Assembly (NCBI GenBank): GCA_903875215.1
Contig: CAIQVH010000019.1
Span: 167,605 to 231,604, forward strand
DNA: 64,000 bases
Source: an uncultured Anaerolineae bacterium
GTDB taxonomy: Bacteria; Chloroflexota; Anaerolineae; Anaerolineales; Villigracilaceae
Reading direction: 5' to 3'
Shown here: piece after piece, positions 1 through 8,149 of the stretch
How positions within the stretch are numbered: position 1 is the stretch's first letter
How the letters are laid out: each line of letters opens with the position of its first letter
Notes under the pieces: generated by a model
What the model saw: only the letters and a program-made list of their open reading frames with translations
What the model was told of the DNA's origin: nothing
The model's database searches: none
Position numbers and translations under genes: made by a program

Positions 1-536
1 AGATTCCAGATCAGTGCAAAAAAGTTTACCAGTTCGAGGCGGCCATTGACCGGGTTGAATATGAAAGAATTGGCTGGCGGGGCTTGCATAAAGCCATTGG
101 CAAGCAAAATCCACAGGGCAGAAAGCGTCGAACCAATCGCTGCCAGCCAGATGGAAGCAAGGTGAACCTTTTCGGATACCCGGCCCTCGCCGAATATCCA
201 GATGCCCAGGAAGGTGGATTCCAGGAAAAATGCCATCAGCGCTTCTATGGCTAATGGAGCGCCGATAATATCGCCAACATAGCGGGAATATTCCGACCAG
301 TTCATGCCGAACTGGAATTCCTGGATGATGCCCGTCACAACACCGATGGCGAAGTTGATCAGGAACAGCTTGCCCCAAAACTTTGTCATCTTGTGCCAGG
401 TTTCATCTTTGGTCTGGTAATAACGGGTCTGGAAAAACGCCACGTACCATACCATGCCGAGGGTAAGCGGAACAAACAGCCAGTGATAGAGGGTTGTGAA
501 ACCAAATTGCAGCCTTGAGAGAAGAATCGGATTCAT
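1..536 (-). CDS. cydA: Cytochrome bd ubiquinol oxidase subunit I, N-terminal part (cut by window edge)
   Basis: This is the haem-bearing subunit of the bd-type terminal oxidase, which oxidises quinol and reduces O2 in the cytoplasmic membrane. The 178 visible residues begin [20 protein letters not shown], with His18 where CydA places its first haem ligand. They continue with the family-typical [22 protein letters not shown] and [12 protein letters not shown] segments and several hydrophobic helices. The start has a clear AAGGAG box 7 bases upstream. The rest of the gene, and any cydB, lies left of the window. The long upstream region carries a 15-bp inverted repeat and a -10 box that may regulate it. 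Identification is secure; the Q-loop is not visible, so the long or short subtype cannot be judged. Confidence 0.95.
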   Translation of the reverse strand, partial: MNPILLSRLQFGFTTLYHWLFVPLTLGMVWYVAFFQTRYYQTKDETWHKMTKFWGKLFLINFAIGVVTGIIQEFQFGMNWSEYSRYVGDIIGAPLAIEALMAFFLESTFLGIWIFGEGRVSEKVHLASIWLAAIGSTLSALWILLANGFMQAPPANSFIFNPVNGRLELVNFFALIWN

Positions 537-673
537 AGAATCTCCTTTGAAAATTTACAATGGGCAGCGAATTCAACCGGGTCGTTACCTGTTTTTATTT
601 GGAGTGATTGACTGATCCCCTGGATATGGCACTTTATCCCTTCGCGATCTTAATTGAAAAAAGGGCGCATAAA

Positions 674-744
674 ATTATAAAGACAAATCGCCGCAATATA
701 AGTGACAAATTGCGCTCTTCTGACGGAAATTGTCACTTATATTG
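674..744 (-). promoter_or_regulatory. Putative cydA promoter with 15-bp inverted repeat operator
   Basis: CAATATAAGTGACAA (694-708) and TTGTCACTTATATTG (730-744) form a perfect 15-bp inverted repeat with a 21-bp gap. On the minus strand a TATAAT box (674-679) lies just downstream, about 138 bases before the cydA start. A redox or oxygen regulator would make sense because cyd genes are commonly controlled by Rex or FNR-type proteins, but the half-site is not a clean match to either consensus. The rest of the 537-870 gap shows nothing else convincing. Confidence 0.45.
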
Positions 745-870
745 TATAGAGCGCCTTTCGTACGCTCATCAATATCCACCCGTCCATCAGGAGCTTCATT
801 TGTTACAGGCAGGGGAAAGCCTGTCCGGATAATTCCTCGCCGAATGCGGATTGAAGCCTGGTTGGGCAGC

Positions 871-1656
871 CTAGCTGCTGGCTCCGCTGTAGCGCTTGAC
901 TCCCGCCCTCCAGACCCGGGAGGCCAGCCAGAAACCAATTACGCCAACCCCGGCGAAGAGCAGTACCTGCGGCCCGGCCAATTCACCGCGCAGGGCCTGC
1001 ACCGGGATGGTGGTGGCCACCCCGATCGGGATGATAAAGGTGACGATAATGCGCAGCCAGACCGGGTAGACCGAGATCGGGTAGCGCCCGGCATCCATCA
1101 GCGCTTGCAGGATGGTGACGTTGTTGTCGAACTTGGTGAACCAGAAGGTCAGGGCGATCAACACAATCCACAGGCTGTAGATGATCAGCATCCCGGAGAT
1201 GACCAGCAGCAGGAAACCCAGGAACCCGGGCAGGCTGATCAAGTCCCTGGAAATGCTGATGCCGGAGACCAGCAGGCCGATGGCCAGCAGCATCTCCCAG
1301 GCGCGCCAGACGGTGATGCGCGAGAAGGTCACCAGGAACATGCTGTCGACGGGCATGAGCAGGTTGTAATCAAAGGAGCCGTCGCGCACACTGGCGTTGA
1401 ATTTTTCGGTGTTGGGCCAGATGAAGGCCGACATGAGCGTATTCACCATCCGAAAGACGCCCAGCAGGGTGATCAACTCTCCCGGCCCCCAGCCGCCGAG
1501 GGTGTTGGTGTTGGCGAAGATGATGCTCAGGCTGAGCAGTTCCCAGCCCAGCCACATCAGGTTGAGCAGCATGTTCACCACCGTGTCGGCCCGGTAGGCC
1601 AGCGACATCTGGATGTTGACTTGCAGGAAGGTTTTGAGCAGTTTGAAGATGTGCAT
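871..1656 (-). CDS. ABC-2 type transporter permease (COG3694-like)
   Basis: A 261-residue integral membrane protein with about six hydrophobic segments, including WLGWELLSLSIIFANT near residues 37-52 and FIIPIGVATTIPVQAL near 205-220. It resembles the second permease of the uncharacterised ABC-2 exporters grouped as COG4586/4587/3694. It is the last gene of a three-gene minus-strand operon and starts 2 bases after the preceding permease, so the two are probably translationally coupled and form a heterodimeric channel. The substrate is unknown; related systems are annotated as multidrug or daunorubicin-like exporters only by similarity. The C-terminal motif GVKRYSG is shared with the neighbouring permease (GVKRYSA), which points to an old duplication. 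Confidence 0.85.
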   Translation of the reverse strand: MHIFKLLKTFLQVNIQMSLAYRADTVVNMLLNLMWLGWELLSLSIIFANTNTLGGWGPGELITLLGVFRMVNTLMSAFIWPNTEKFNASVRDGSFDYNLLMPVDSMFLVTFSRITVWRAWEMLLAIGLLVSGISISRDLISLPGFLGFLLLVISGMLIIYSLWIVLIALTFWFTKFDNNVTILQALMDAGRYPISVYPVWLRIIVTFIIPIGVATTIPVQALRGELAGPQVLLFAGVGVIGFWLASRVWRAGVKRYSGASS

Positions 1657-1658
1657 TT

Positions 1659-2456
1659 CTACGCCCCCACCGCGGAATAACGCTTGACGCCTTCGCGCCA
1701 GACCCAGCGAAACAGCAACCAGGCCACCGCCAGCCAGATCACGCCGGAGAGAAAGCCCTGAGCGATTTGCGCTGTTGATAATTTCCCCAGGATGATCTGG
1801 ATGGGGAAATACAGGAACAGCTGGAAGGGTAGGAATTGTGCCGCAGTCTGGATGAACTGGGGCATCAATTGCAGCGGCACGAACTGTCCGGAGAATAACA
1901 GGCTGATGGCGAAATAGAACTCATGCACCGAGTAGACGCGCGTCGTCCAGAAGGCCAGGCTGGTGATGGCTGCCGATAGCAGGAAACTCACCAGGAATCC
2001 CAGTAGCATGGCCAGGGCGGCGATCAGCAGATTGAGAGCGGTGACGGCGCTGAAATCCGGCTGGTACAGCAGCCAGAGCACTCCCCAGACCGGGATAAAG
2101 ACCAGCAGGTTGAGCGCCTTCGAGGCCAGGTTGTTCATAAAGGTGTTGGTCAGCATCGGGTGTGCCGGGCGGATCAATTCTGACGAGAGCGAGCCATCCT
2201 GCACCTTGTAGGCAAAGATGTGGATGATGATATTGCTGGTTAGTTGATCCACCACCAGCAGCGTCATGTAGTAGGCGATGAAATCATTGGCGGTCAGGCC
2301 GTTGACGCTGCCTTTGGCATTGGCGATGCTGGTCCAGACCGCCAGGTAGACAATCGGAGAGATCAGCCAGTAAAGCAGGTACATCAGCATGTTGGCGCGA
2401 TACTGCCAGTACTCGGCCCAGTTGACCTGCCACAGGCGTTGGTAGATTTTCAGCAT
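1659..2456 (-). CDS. ABC-2 type transporter permease (COG4587-like)
   Basis: A 265-residue membrane protein with six likely helices, beginning MLKIYQRLWQVNWAEYWQYR and then YLLYWLISPIVYLAVW, typical of the first permease of COG4586/4587/3694 exporters. It lies 3 bases after the ATPase stop codon and 2 bases before the second permease, so all three genes form one transcript. Its C-terminus, VWREGVKRYSAVGA, parallels that of its partner permease, supporting duplication followed by heterodimer formation. It should sit in the cytoplasmic membrane and form half of the pore. No substrate can be inferred from the sequence. Confidence 0.85.
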   Translation of the reverse strand: MLKIYQRLWQVNWAEYWQYRANMLMYLLYWLISPIVYLAVWTSIANAKGSVNGLTANDFIAYYMTLLVVDQLTSNIIIHIFAYKVQDGSLSSELIRPAHPMLTNTFMNNLASKALNLLVFIPVWGVLWLLYQPDFSAVTALNLLIAALAMLLGFLVSFLLSAAITSLAFWTTRVYSVHEFYFAISLLFSGQFVPLQLMPQFIQTAAQFLPFQLFLYFPIQIILGKLSTAQIAQGFLSGVIWLAVAWLLFRWVWREGVKRYSAVGA

Positions 2457-2459
2457 GGG

Positions 2460-3440
2460 TCACTCATTGAAGGCGCGTTCGATCACGGTTTCGATCGGCG
2501 GATCGGCGATGGTAATATCGTGGATGGGCAGTTCGGCCAGCATCCGGGCGGTAATGCCGGCCACATCTCCGGCTGGAACCTGGATGTAGTGTTTGTCGGC
2601 GTCTTCCTCGTTCTCCACCGGGGTGCCGTAATGGGCCAGGCTGTAGGCGGCGGGTTCTGCCAGCAGCACACCGATCAGCTTGAAGGGCGCAATCCGGCGC
2701 GAGAGGTTGGCCAGGCCGCCATCATATTTCAACTGCCCGTGATGAATGATAATGATCCGCTCGCACAGGGCGGTCACATCGGCCATGTAGTGGCTGGTGA
2801 GCAGGATCGTCGCGCCGGTGCGGTGGTTGTATTCGCGCAGGAACTCGCGGATGCGCGCCTGGCCGGTGATATCCAGCCCGATGGTGGGTTCATCCAGGAA
2901 CAGCACTTTGGGGCGGTGCAGCAGCCCGGCAGCGATCTCGCACTTCATGCGCTCGCCCAGCGACAGGTTGCGCACCGGCTTTTTGAGCAGCGGCCCCAGT
3001 TCGAGCAGGTCATCCAGCTCTTTCAGCGTGGTTTTGTATTCATCGTCCGGGATGCGGTAGATGGCCTGGTTGAGCAGGAATGAATCCGCCGCCGGGATAT
3101 CCCAGGACAGGCGGTTGCGCTGGCCCATCACCAGCGTCATGCTGCGCAGGTAGGCTGGTTTGAGTTCCCAGGGGGTGAAACCGAGCACATGCGCGCGGCC
3201 CTCGGTCGGGTTGAGCAGGCCGGAGAGCATTTTCAGCGTGGTGGTTTTCCCGGCCCCGTTTGGCCCCAGGAACCCGACAATTTCTCCGGGCTGGATGTTA
3301 AAACTCACCCGTTTGACGGCTTCCACATCCTTGAATTTGCGTCTGAAAAAGCTGCGCATTGCCGCCCCGAAGCCGGCTTCACGTTCTGAAACTTTGTAGG
3401 TCTTACTGAGCGACTCTACCTGGATCACGTCATCGGACAT
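2460..3440 (-). CDS. ABC transporter ATP-binding protein (COG4586-like)
   Basis: A 326-residue cytoplasmic ATPase that powers the two permeases downstream. The nucleotide-binding domain is complete: Walker A GPNGAGKTTT near residue 60, Q-loop in VMGQRNRL, ABC signature LSLGERMK near 160, Walker B VLFLDEP with the following TIGLD D-loop, and switch histidine in LLTSHYM. About 90 residues follow (RRIAPFKLIGVLL onward), the accessory C-terminal domain usual in this exporter group. A good SD (AGGAG) precedes the ATG, and a TACAAT box on the minus strand (3465-3470) is a plausible promoter. First gene of the operon. Confidence 0.93.
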   Translation of the reverse strand: MSDDVIQVESLSKTYKVSEREAGFGAAMRSFFRRKFKDVEAVKRVSFNIQPGEIVGFLGPNGAGKTTTLKMLSGLLNPTEGRAHVLGFTPWELKPAYLRSMTLVMGQRNRLSWDIPAADSFLLNQAIYRIPDDEYKTTLKELDDLLELGPLLKKPVRNLSLGERMKCEIAAGLLHRPKVLFLDEPTIGLDITGQARIREFLREYNHRTGATILLTSHYMADVTALCERIIIIHHGQLKYDGGLANLSRRIAPFKLIGVLLAEPAAYSLAHYGTPVENEEDADKHYIQVPAGDVAGITARMLAELPIHDITIADPPIETVIERAFNE

Positions 3441-3540
3441 TGAGATTTTTCTCCTGTAGGAACGATTGTATCATCCCGGTCTGGTCACTATACTTCTTTA
3501 CCATTCAGAACACCCGGCCGAGCAAGCCAGCCTCATCGGC

Positions 3541-3637
3541 TGCCGAAAATTCCTTCAGCCGCCCGTTTGGCTCGCCTGGCGGGTGGTGTTAACCAGCTGC
3601 AGCGCAACGGTTTTTTCGGCAACGCCCCGGCCACATT
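3541..3637 (+). repeat. Diverged copy of the cassette-region repeat module
   Basis: The gap from 3441 to 3959 has no convincing gene. Within it, a stretch with CCCGTTTGG, CCTGGCGGGTGG and GGTTTTTTCGGCA in order resembles the repeat modules at 26581, 27571, 30242 and 31201, in the same orientation. TGCCGAAAA near the left and TTTTCGGCA near the right are complementary, so the copy could fold into a long hairpin. The similarity is by eye and the copy looks shortened. The remainder of the gap shows no promoter with a good -35/-10 pair on the plus strand. Confidence 0.35.
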
Positions 3638-3959
3638 GTCAGCAAGCGTTAATCCTACTCTGACAAAATCGTGATATAAACGGGATTGCGCACCGAAAAT
3701 TTAAGGCAATTTGCCCTCCCAGGGTACACTTCGGCCTTATGTCCCGGCATGGATCACCAAGAAACAGGCAGGTACGCAACCATGATCTACTCTTTTCTCC
3801 CTTAACCCCGCCCGGCGCTGAGCAGATGGGAATAATCATCAGCGCCATCGACACTGAACCAAACCCCGCTTTGTTTCAGCCCTTGTTTGGGGTTCTCCCC
3901 TCCTCAAGTACCTCAAAGGCCCAGGCCAGCAGCGGGTACCCAAAACTGGAAAACCGATT

Positions 3960-5576
3960 ATGAGTCAACAACGCCGTATAACCGATGACCTCGACGCCCT
4001 GCTGGGCGTTTTACCCAAAAGCATCGTCACAGCCGTTCACGAAACCAATCACTACGACCAACTGCTCGAAATCATCCTCGATCTGGGCCGCCAGCCTACG
4101 GCGCGCTTTGTCGACCAGGAAATCCCGCTGCGCGAGACGGAAATCACCCGCGAAGAGATTGACTACGTTGATCAGCACGTCGGCGAATTTGACGCCGACA
4201 ACCGCGCCGGCCTCGAACGCACCCTGCACCGCATCTCTGCCATTCGCAACCGGCGCGGCGCAGTCGTCGGGCTGACGCTGCGCGTCGGGCGCGCCGTCTA
4301 CGGCACCATCGACATCATCCAGGACATCATCGAAAACGGCCAGAGCATCCTGATCCTGGGCCGTCCGGGCGTCGGAAAGACGACGCTTCTGCGCGAGGCC
4401 GCCCGCATCCTGGCCGAAAAGCGCCGCGTGATCATCGTCGACACTTCCAACGAAATCGGCGGTGATGGCGATGTGCCGCATCCGGCTGTGGGCCGCGCGC
4501 GCCGCATGCAGGTGCGCGAGCCCATGCTTCAGCACGAGGTGATGATCGAAGCGGTTGAGAATCACAACCCTGAAGTCATCGTCATTGACGAAATTGGGCG
4601 CGAACTGGAAGCCCTGGCCGCCCGCACCATTGCCGAACGCGGCGTCCAACTGATTGGGACAGCGCACGGCAACGCTCTTGAAAACCTGCTCCAAAACCCG
4701 ACTCTCTCCGACCTGGTTGGCGGCATCGAAGCCGTCACCCTCTCTGACGAGGAAGCCCGCCGCCGCGGCACCCAAAAAACCGTGCTGGAACGCCGCGCCC
4801 CGCCCACCTTCGACGTGCTGATCGAAATCCAGAGCCGCGACCAGTTCGCCATCCACATGGATGTGACCGCCGCCGTCGATGCCTTCTTGCGCGGGTACCC
4901 GCTGCCAGCCGAGCTGCGCACCCGCGACGCGGAAGGCAAGATCCGGGTGGAAAAAGCGCCCACCAGCCTCGATATCCGCAACTCGAAGGGCGATCCCCGC
5001 AATTCAAGAAGCGACCCTCGCGCCGAACCCGGAGCGCCGAATCCCGAGCTCCGAATCTCGAATCAAGACTCTCGAACCACGAATGGCGAAGTCCCCCGCA
5101 CCCCACTCCAGCCGGTCAAGATTTACCCCTACGGGGTGGCCCGCAACCGGCTGATGCAAAGCGCCAAACGCCTGGGCGTGCCGGCCCTGGTCGTGCGCAG
5201 CCTGGACGAAGCCGATGCGCTGATCACGCTGCGTTCCTACTACCGCGACCACCAGGCCACCATCACCGAGGCCGAACAGCGTGGCATGCCCATCTACGTC
5301 CTGCGCGCCAACACGGTCAGCCAGATTGAGCAATTTCTGGCCGGGTTGTTCAGCTTGCCCGGTGAGCCCGGCCTGCCCCCCGGCAGCGGCGAAGAAGTCC
5401 GCGATGAAACCCAGGCCGCCATCTCGGCCGTCCTTAACGGCGAACGTTACGTGGATATGCCCCCGGCCGGCGCAGCCATCCGCCGCATCCAGCACGAAAT
5501 GGCGCGCGCCGCCGAGCTGGTCAGCCATTCGTATGGCAAAGAGCCGCGCCGCCACGTACGCATCTTCCGCGATTAA
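3960..5576 (+). CDS. SpoIIIAA/Ycf45-like AAA ATPase with C-terminal R3H domain
   Basis: A 538-residue cytoplasmic protein. Residues 1-110 are a leader domain starting DDLDALLGVLPKSIV, typical of the Ycf45/COG3854 family. The P-loop GRPGVGKTTL lies near 134, Walker B VIVIDEIG near 205, and the arginine-containing IGTAHGN segment near 230. The C-terminus, from about 440 (GERYVDMPPAG then IRRIQHEMARAAEL), is an R3H-type single-strand nucleic acid binding domain ending HVRIFRD. The cellular role is not established. Residues about 338-380 are low complexity (RNSKGDPRNSRSDPRAE) and are encoded by a degenerate DNA repeat, apparently an in-frame insertion between the ATPase and R3H parts. tmk follows closely downstream. 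No SD is visible before this ATG. Confidence 0.9.
   Translation: MSQQRRITDDLDALLGVLPKSIVTAVHETNHYDQLLEIILDLGRQPTARFVDQEIPLRETEITREEIDYVDQHVGEFDADNRAGLERTLHRISAIRNRRGAVVGLTLRVGRAVYGTIDIIQDIIENGQSILILGRPGVGKTTLLREAARILAEKRRVIIVDTSNEIGGDGDVPHPAVGRARRMQVREPMLQHEVMIEAVENHNPEVIVIDEIGRELEALAARTIAERGVQLIGTAHGNALENLLQNPTLSDLVGGIEAVTLSDEEARRRGTQKTVLERRAPPTFDVLIEIQSRDQFAIHMDVTAAVDAFLRGYPLPAELRTRDAEGKIRVEKAPTSLDIRNSKGDPRNSRSDPRAEPGAPNPELRISNQDSRTTNGEVPRTPLQPVKIYPYGVARNRLMQSAKRLGVPALVVRSLDEADALITLRSYYRDHQATITEAEQRGMPIYVLRANTVSQIEQFLAGLFSLPGEPGLPPGSGEEVRDETQAAISAVLNGERYVDMPPAGAAIRRIQHEMARAAELVSHSYGKEPRRHVRIFRD
5031..5090 (+). repeat. Degenerate GAAYCYCGAA-type repeat inside the R3H ATPase gene
   Basis: Short units such as CCGAATCCCGAGCTCCGAAT, CTCGAATC and CTCGAACCACGAAT follow each other in frame. 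The encoded peptide is charged, low complexity and falls between two conserved domains, as expected for a tolerated insertion. The pattern differs from the surrounding coding sequence and resembles repeats that normally occur between genes. Confidence 0.5.
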
Positions 5577-5609
5577 GCTTCACCCTTTCCAAAACAACGG
5601 CCCAACCCC

Positions 5610-6227
5610 ATGTTCATCACCCTCGAAGGCCCCGAAGGCTCCGGAAAAACCTCGCACATCCCCCCGCTGGTCGCGTTCTTACGCGAACAGGGGCGCACCG
5701 TCTTCCCGACCCGCGAACCGGGCGGTACCTCGATTGGGGAACAAATCCGCGAGGTGTTGCATAACCTGAAAAACGCCGAAATGCACCCCCGCACCGAAAC
5801 CCTGCTCTACCAGGCCGCCCGCGCCCAGATTGTTGAGCAGGTGATTAAACCCCGCCTCGCCGCCGGAGAGATCGTGCTCTCCGACCGTTATTTCGACTCG
5901 ACGATTGCTTATCAGGGCTACGGACACGGCCAGGACATCAGCCAGATTCGACAGCTGGTGCACTACGCCACCGGCGGCCTGCTCCCCACCCTGACCATTT
6001 TGCTCGATCTCGACGTGGAAACCGGCCTGCGGCGCAAATCCAAACAACAGGAATGGAACCGGCTGGATGCCTATACCGTCGACTTCCACAAACGGGTGCG
6101 GGCCGGCTACCTGGAGCTGGCGGCGCAGGAACCTCAGCGCTGGCAGGTGGTGGATGCCGGCCAAAGCTGGGAGGCCGTGCAGGCCGAACTGCGGCAAGTG
6201 CTGGCTGCCGGGCTGGTAAAACCTTAA
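5610..6227 (+). CDS. tmk: Thymidylate kinase
   Basis: Phosphorylates dTMP to dTDP with ATP, an essential step to dTTP. The 205-residue protein has the P-loop GPEGSGKT at residues 7-14, the TREPGGT motif that binds dTMP near 35, the DRY motif in LSDRYFDSTIAYQGYG near 90, and a lid region around RRKSKQQEWNRLD. Its length matches the family. It lies 33 bases downstream of the R3H ATPase gene with no clear SD. It converges with the FmdB-like gene, whose stop is only 12 bases away. Confidence 0.96.
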   Translation: MFITLEGPEGSGKTSHIPPLVAFLREQGRTVFPTREPGGTSIGEQIREVLHNLKNAEMHPRTETLLYQAARAQIVEQVIKPRLAAGEIVLSDRYFDSTIAYQGYGHGQDISQIRQLVHYATGGLLPTLTILLDLDVETGLRRKSKQQEWNRLDAYTVDFHKRVRAGYLELAAQEPQRWQVVDAGQSWEAVQAELRQVLAAGLVKP

Positions 6228-6239
6228 TTTCGGTCGGGC

Positions 6240-6620
6240 TCAGTCCGCGTCCGGGAGCGCCTCGCCGCCCGCATCGGGCAGGGCCGATTCGATTTCTTCG
6301 GCGCTCTGGCCGGCCTCCAGCCGGTCAACAATTTCGTTGAACTGCGGGGGCATCTCCTCGCCCAGCGCGCCGCCCATCTCACGGAACAGTTTCCCCATCG
6401 TGCGCGGGTCATCTTCGAGACCGGCGAATTTGGACGGGTCGGAGAAGGCTTGCAGGCGGGCTTCATCGCCTTTCAGCACGCGCACGCGCGGCGCTCTGCG
6501 GCGGATGTGGCTGCTTCCACAATGGGGGCAGGTGACGGGTTTGACTCCATATTCCTGGTAGGTCAGAAATATATCGAAACGTTTGCGGCAGTCGTGACAG
6601 AGGTAATCGTAGGTGGGCAT
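6240..6620 (-). CDS. FmdB-family zinc ribbon protein
   Basis: A 126-residue protein with an N-terminal zinc ribbon: MPTYDYLCHDC (Cys8, Cys11) and TCPHC (Cys31, Cys34), the FmdB/CxxC_CXXC_SSSS pattern. The remainder is acidic, helical and poorly conserved (SAEEIESALPDAGGEALPDAD). FmdB-like proteins are considered regulatory or binding proteins, but the function is not established. It is divergent from gmk with only 41 bases between the two starts, so the promoters overlap. Confidence 0.88.
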   Translation of the reverse strand: MPTYDYLCHDCRKRFDIFLTYQEYGVKPVTCPHCGSSHIRRRAPRVRVLKGDEARLQAFSDPSKFAGLEDDPRTMGKLFREMGGALGEEMPPQFNEIVDRLEAGQSAEEIESALPDAGGEALPDAD

Positions 6621-6649
6621 GCTTCCAATTTTAACGAACTTTAGTGAAG

Positions 6650-6655
6650 TAAAAT
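6650..6655 (+). promoter_or_regulatory. -10 box for leaderless gmk
   Basis: TAAAAT is followed by exactly six bases and then the gmk ATG, with no Shine-Dalgarno sequence between. Transcription would begin at or next to the start codon. No strong -35 is seen. The same -10/N6/start arrangement recurs before comEC, mutS2, comM, higB, hicA and the upstream SDR gene. Confidence 0.6.
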
Positions 6656-6661
6656 AGGGCC

Positions 6662-7282
6662 ATGACTGAAACCAATTTCAAATTGATCGAACATCAAGCC
6701 CTGCTGATTGTGATCTCCGGGCCTTCGGGCGCCGGGAAGGATACGGTCATGCAGAGCATGCAGCAGCGTGGTATGCCGTTCCATTTTGTGGTAACGGCGA
6801 CCACGCGCCCGCGCCGCCCCAACGAGGTGCATGGCAAGGATTATTTCTTTGTCAGCAAGGATGAGTTTGCGCGCATGATCGAAGCTGACGAATTGATCGA
6901 ATATGCCGTGGTGTATGGCGATTATAAGGGCATACCCAAACAACAGGTGCGCGAGGCATTGGCCAGCGGCAAGGATGTCGTCATGCGCATTGATGTGCAG
7001 GGCGCCGAAACGGTGCGCAAACTGGCGCCCAATGCCATCATGATCTTCATGACGGTGGATAATGAACACGAACTGGAGCGCCGCTTGCGCGAACGCAAGA
7101 CTGAAAATGCCGCAGAATTGGCCCTGCGCATCGCCACCGCCCGCAAGGAACTCCAGCGGATTGAGGCCTTCGATTATGTGGTCGTCAATGCCGATGACCA
7201 CCTCGAACAGGCCGTCGAGACCATTGGGGCCATCATCACGGCTGAACATCAGCGTGTGAAACAAAAGGCGGTGACATTATGA
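6662..7282 (+). CDS. gmk: Guanylate kinase
   Basis: Phosphorylates GMP to GDP using ATP. The 206-residue protein has P-loop SGPSGAGKDT near residue 20, the GMP-binding segment TTRPRRPNEVHGKDYFFV near 46-65, YGDYKGIP near 80, and the lid RLRERKTENAAEL. Its length matches the family. The usual lysine-threonine of GAGKST is a K-D-T variant (GKDT) here, which occurs in part of the family. It overlaps the rhomboid gene by 4 bases (ATGA), so they are translationally coupled. The start sits six bases after a -10 box, indicating a leaderless message. Confidence 0.95.
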   Translation: MTETNFKLIEHQALLIVISGPSGAGKDTVMQSMQQRGMPFHFVVTATTRPRRPNEVHGKDYFFVSKDEFARMIEADELIEYAVVYGDYKGIPKQQVREALASGKDVVMRIDVQGAETVRKLAPNAIMIFMTVDNEHELERRLRERKTENAAELALRIATARKELQRIEAFDYVVVNADDHLEQAVETIGAIITAEHQRVKQKAVTL

Positions 7283-8034
7283 TCTCACCCCGCCAGCCAG
7301 ACTCGGTGGAGCGCGCCGCGCTCCCATCGCCGGTGGTGCACGATCCCCTGGTGCGCCCGGTTGTCGCCTATTCCTTGCTGGGATTAAGTATTTTTTGCTA
7401 CCTGCTGCAGAGTGGGTCGCAACTCCTGATTCAGTTTGACCTGCCTGCCCTGTTGGGGAGTAAGATCAATGACCTGATCCTGCAAGGCCAGGTTTGGCGC
7501 TTTTTCACGCCGATGCTGCTGCACGGTTCGCTCCTGCACCTCGGCTTTAATATGTATGCCCTGCACATCATCGGTGCGCCGCTCGAGCGCCGCTTTGGAC
7601 ATGGCCGCTTTCTGTTGCTGTACCTGGCCGGGGCCTTTGCCGGGAACGTCTTCTCCTTCCTGTTCACCGCCGCAACCTCGCTGGGAGCTTCAACCGCCAT
7701 CTTTGGCCTGCTTGGCGCCCAGGCGGTCTTCCTGTACCGCCATCGCGAATTGTTCGGCAAACAAGCGCGCGCAGCCCTGCAAAACATCCTGCAAGTGGCG
7801 GCCATCAACTTCCTGATCGGGCTGACGCCCGGCATAGACAACTGGGCCCATCTGGGCGGTCTGCTCGGCGGCCTGCTCTTCACCTGGATCAGCGGCCCCG
7901 TGCTGATCTTGAAGGGCGCTTTTCCGGTTTTTGAAATCGAAGATCAGCGCAATGCCAGCCTCAGCCTGGTGGCGCTGATGACAGTGCTGCTGGTCTTCGG
8001 CGCTCTCGCGGCGACCAAATTCTTCGCGCAGTAA
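7279..8034 (+). CDS. Rhomboid family intramembrane serine protease
   Basis: A 251-residue polytopic membrane protease that cleaves transmembrane segments of other proteins. Seven hydrophobic segments are visible. The catalytic serine is Ser138 in GASTAIFG (GxSx motif) and the catalytic histidine is His191 in [11 protein letters not shown]; the [14 protein letters not shown] segment (residues 82-95) is the conserved TM2 histidine-asparagine element. Its N-terminus is cytoplasmic and short. It is coupled to gmk by an ATGA overlap, a pairing whose functional logic is unclear. Substrates are unknown. Confidence 0.93.
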   Translation: MISPRQPDSVERAALPSPVVHDPLVRPVVAYSLLGLSIFCYLLQSGSQLLIQFDLPALLGSKINDLILQGQVWRFFTPMLLHGSLLHLGFNMYALHIIGAPLERRFGHGRFLLLYLAGAFAGNVFSFLFTAATSLGASTAIFGLLGAQAVFLYRHRELFGKQARAALQNILQVAAINFLIGLTPGIDNWAHLGGLLGGLLFTWISGPVLILKGAFPVFEIEDQRNASLSLVALMTVLLVFGALAATKFFAQ

Positions 8035-8059
8035 CCCGCTGGAGCCGGATCAGTCATCT

Positions 8060-8109
8060 TGTGATAAATTTCACTATCGAGTAACAAATCTTTTCTTTTC
8101 TGGTATAGT
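8060..8109 (+). promoter_or_regulatory. Putative ugd promoter with CRP/FNR-type palindrome
   Basis: TGTGA-N6-TCACT (8060-8075) fits the CRP/FNR-family operator pattern. Downstream, GTAACA (8081-8086), 17 bases and TATAGT (8104-8109), preceded by TG one base upstream, make an extended -10 promoter. The operator centre would be near -48. Which regulator binds cannot be told. Confidence 0.45.
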
Positions 8110-8149
8110 TAATCAATTCTCAAAATCAAACCATCAAACGAGGACGATT

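Noticed and set aside
871..1680. Long plus-strand open frames opposite the ABC permeases and similar long antisense frames elsewhere
   Set aside because: They are rich in Gln, Asp, Gly, Arg and His, typical of the antisense of GC-rich genes, and lack start signals.
3739..3963. Possible 74-residue gene before the R3H ATPase
   Set aside because: No SD, odd composition, no recognisable motif, and it runs into the next gene's start; treated as chance.
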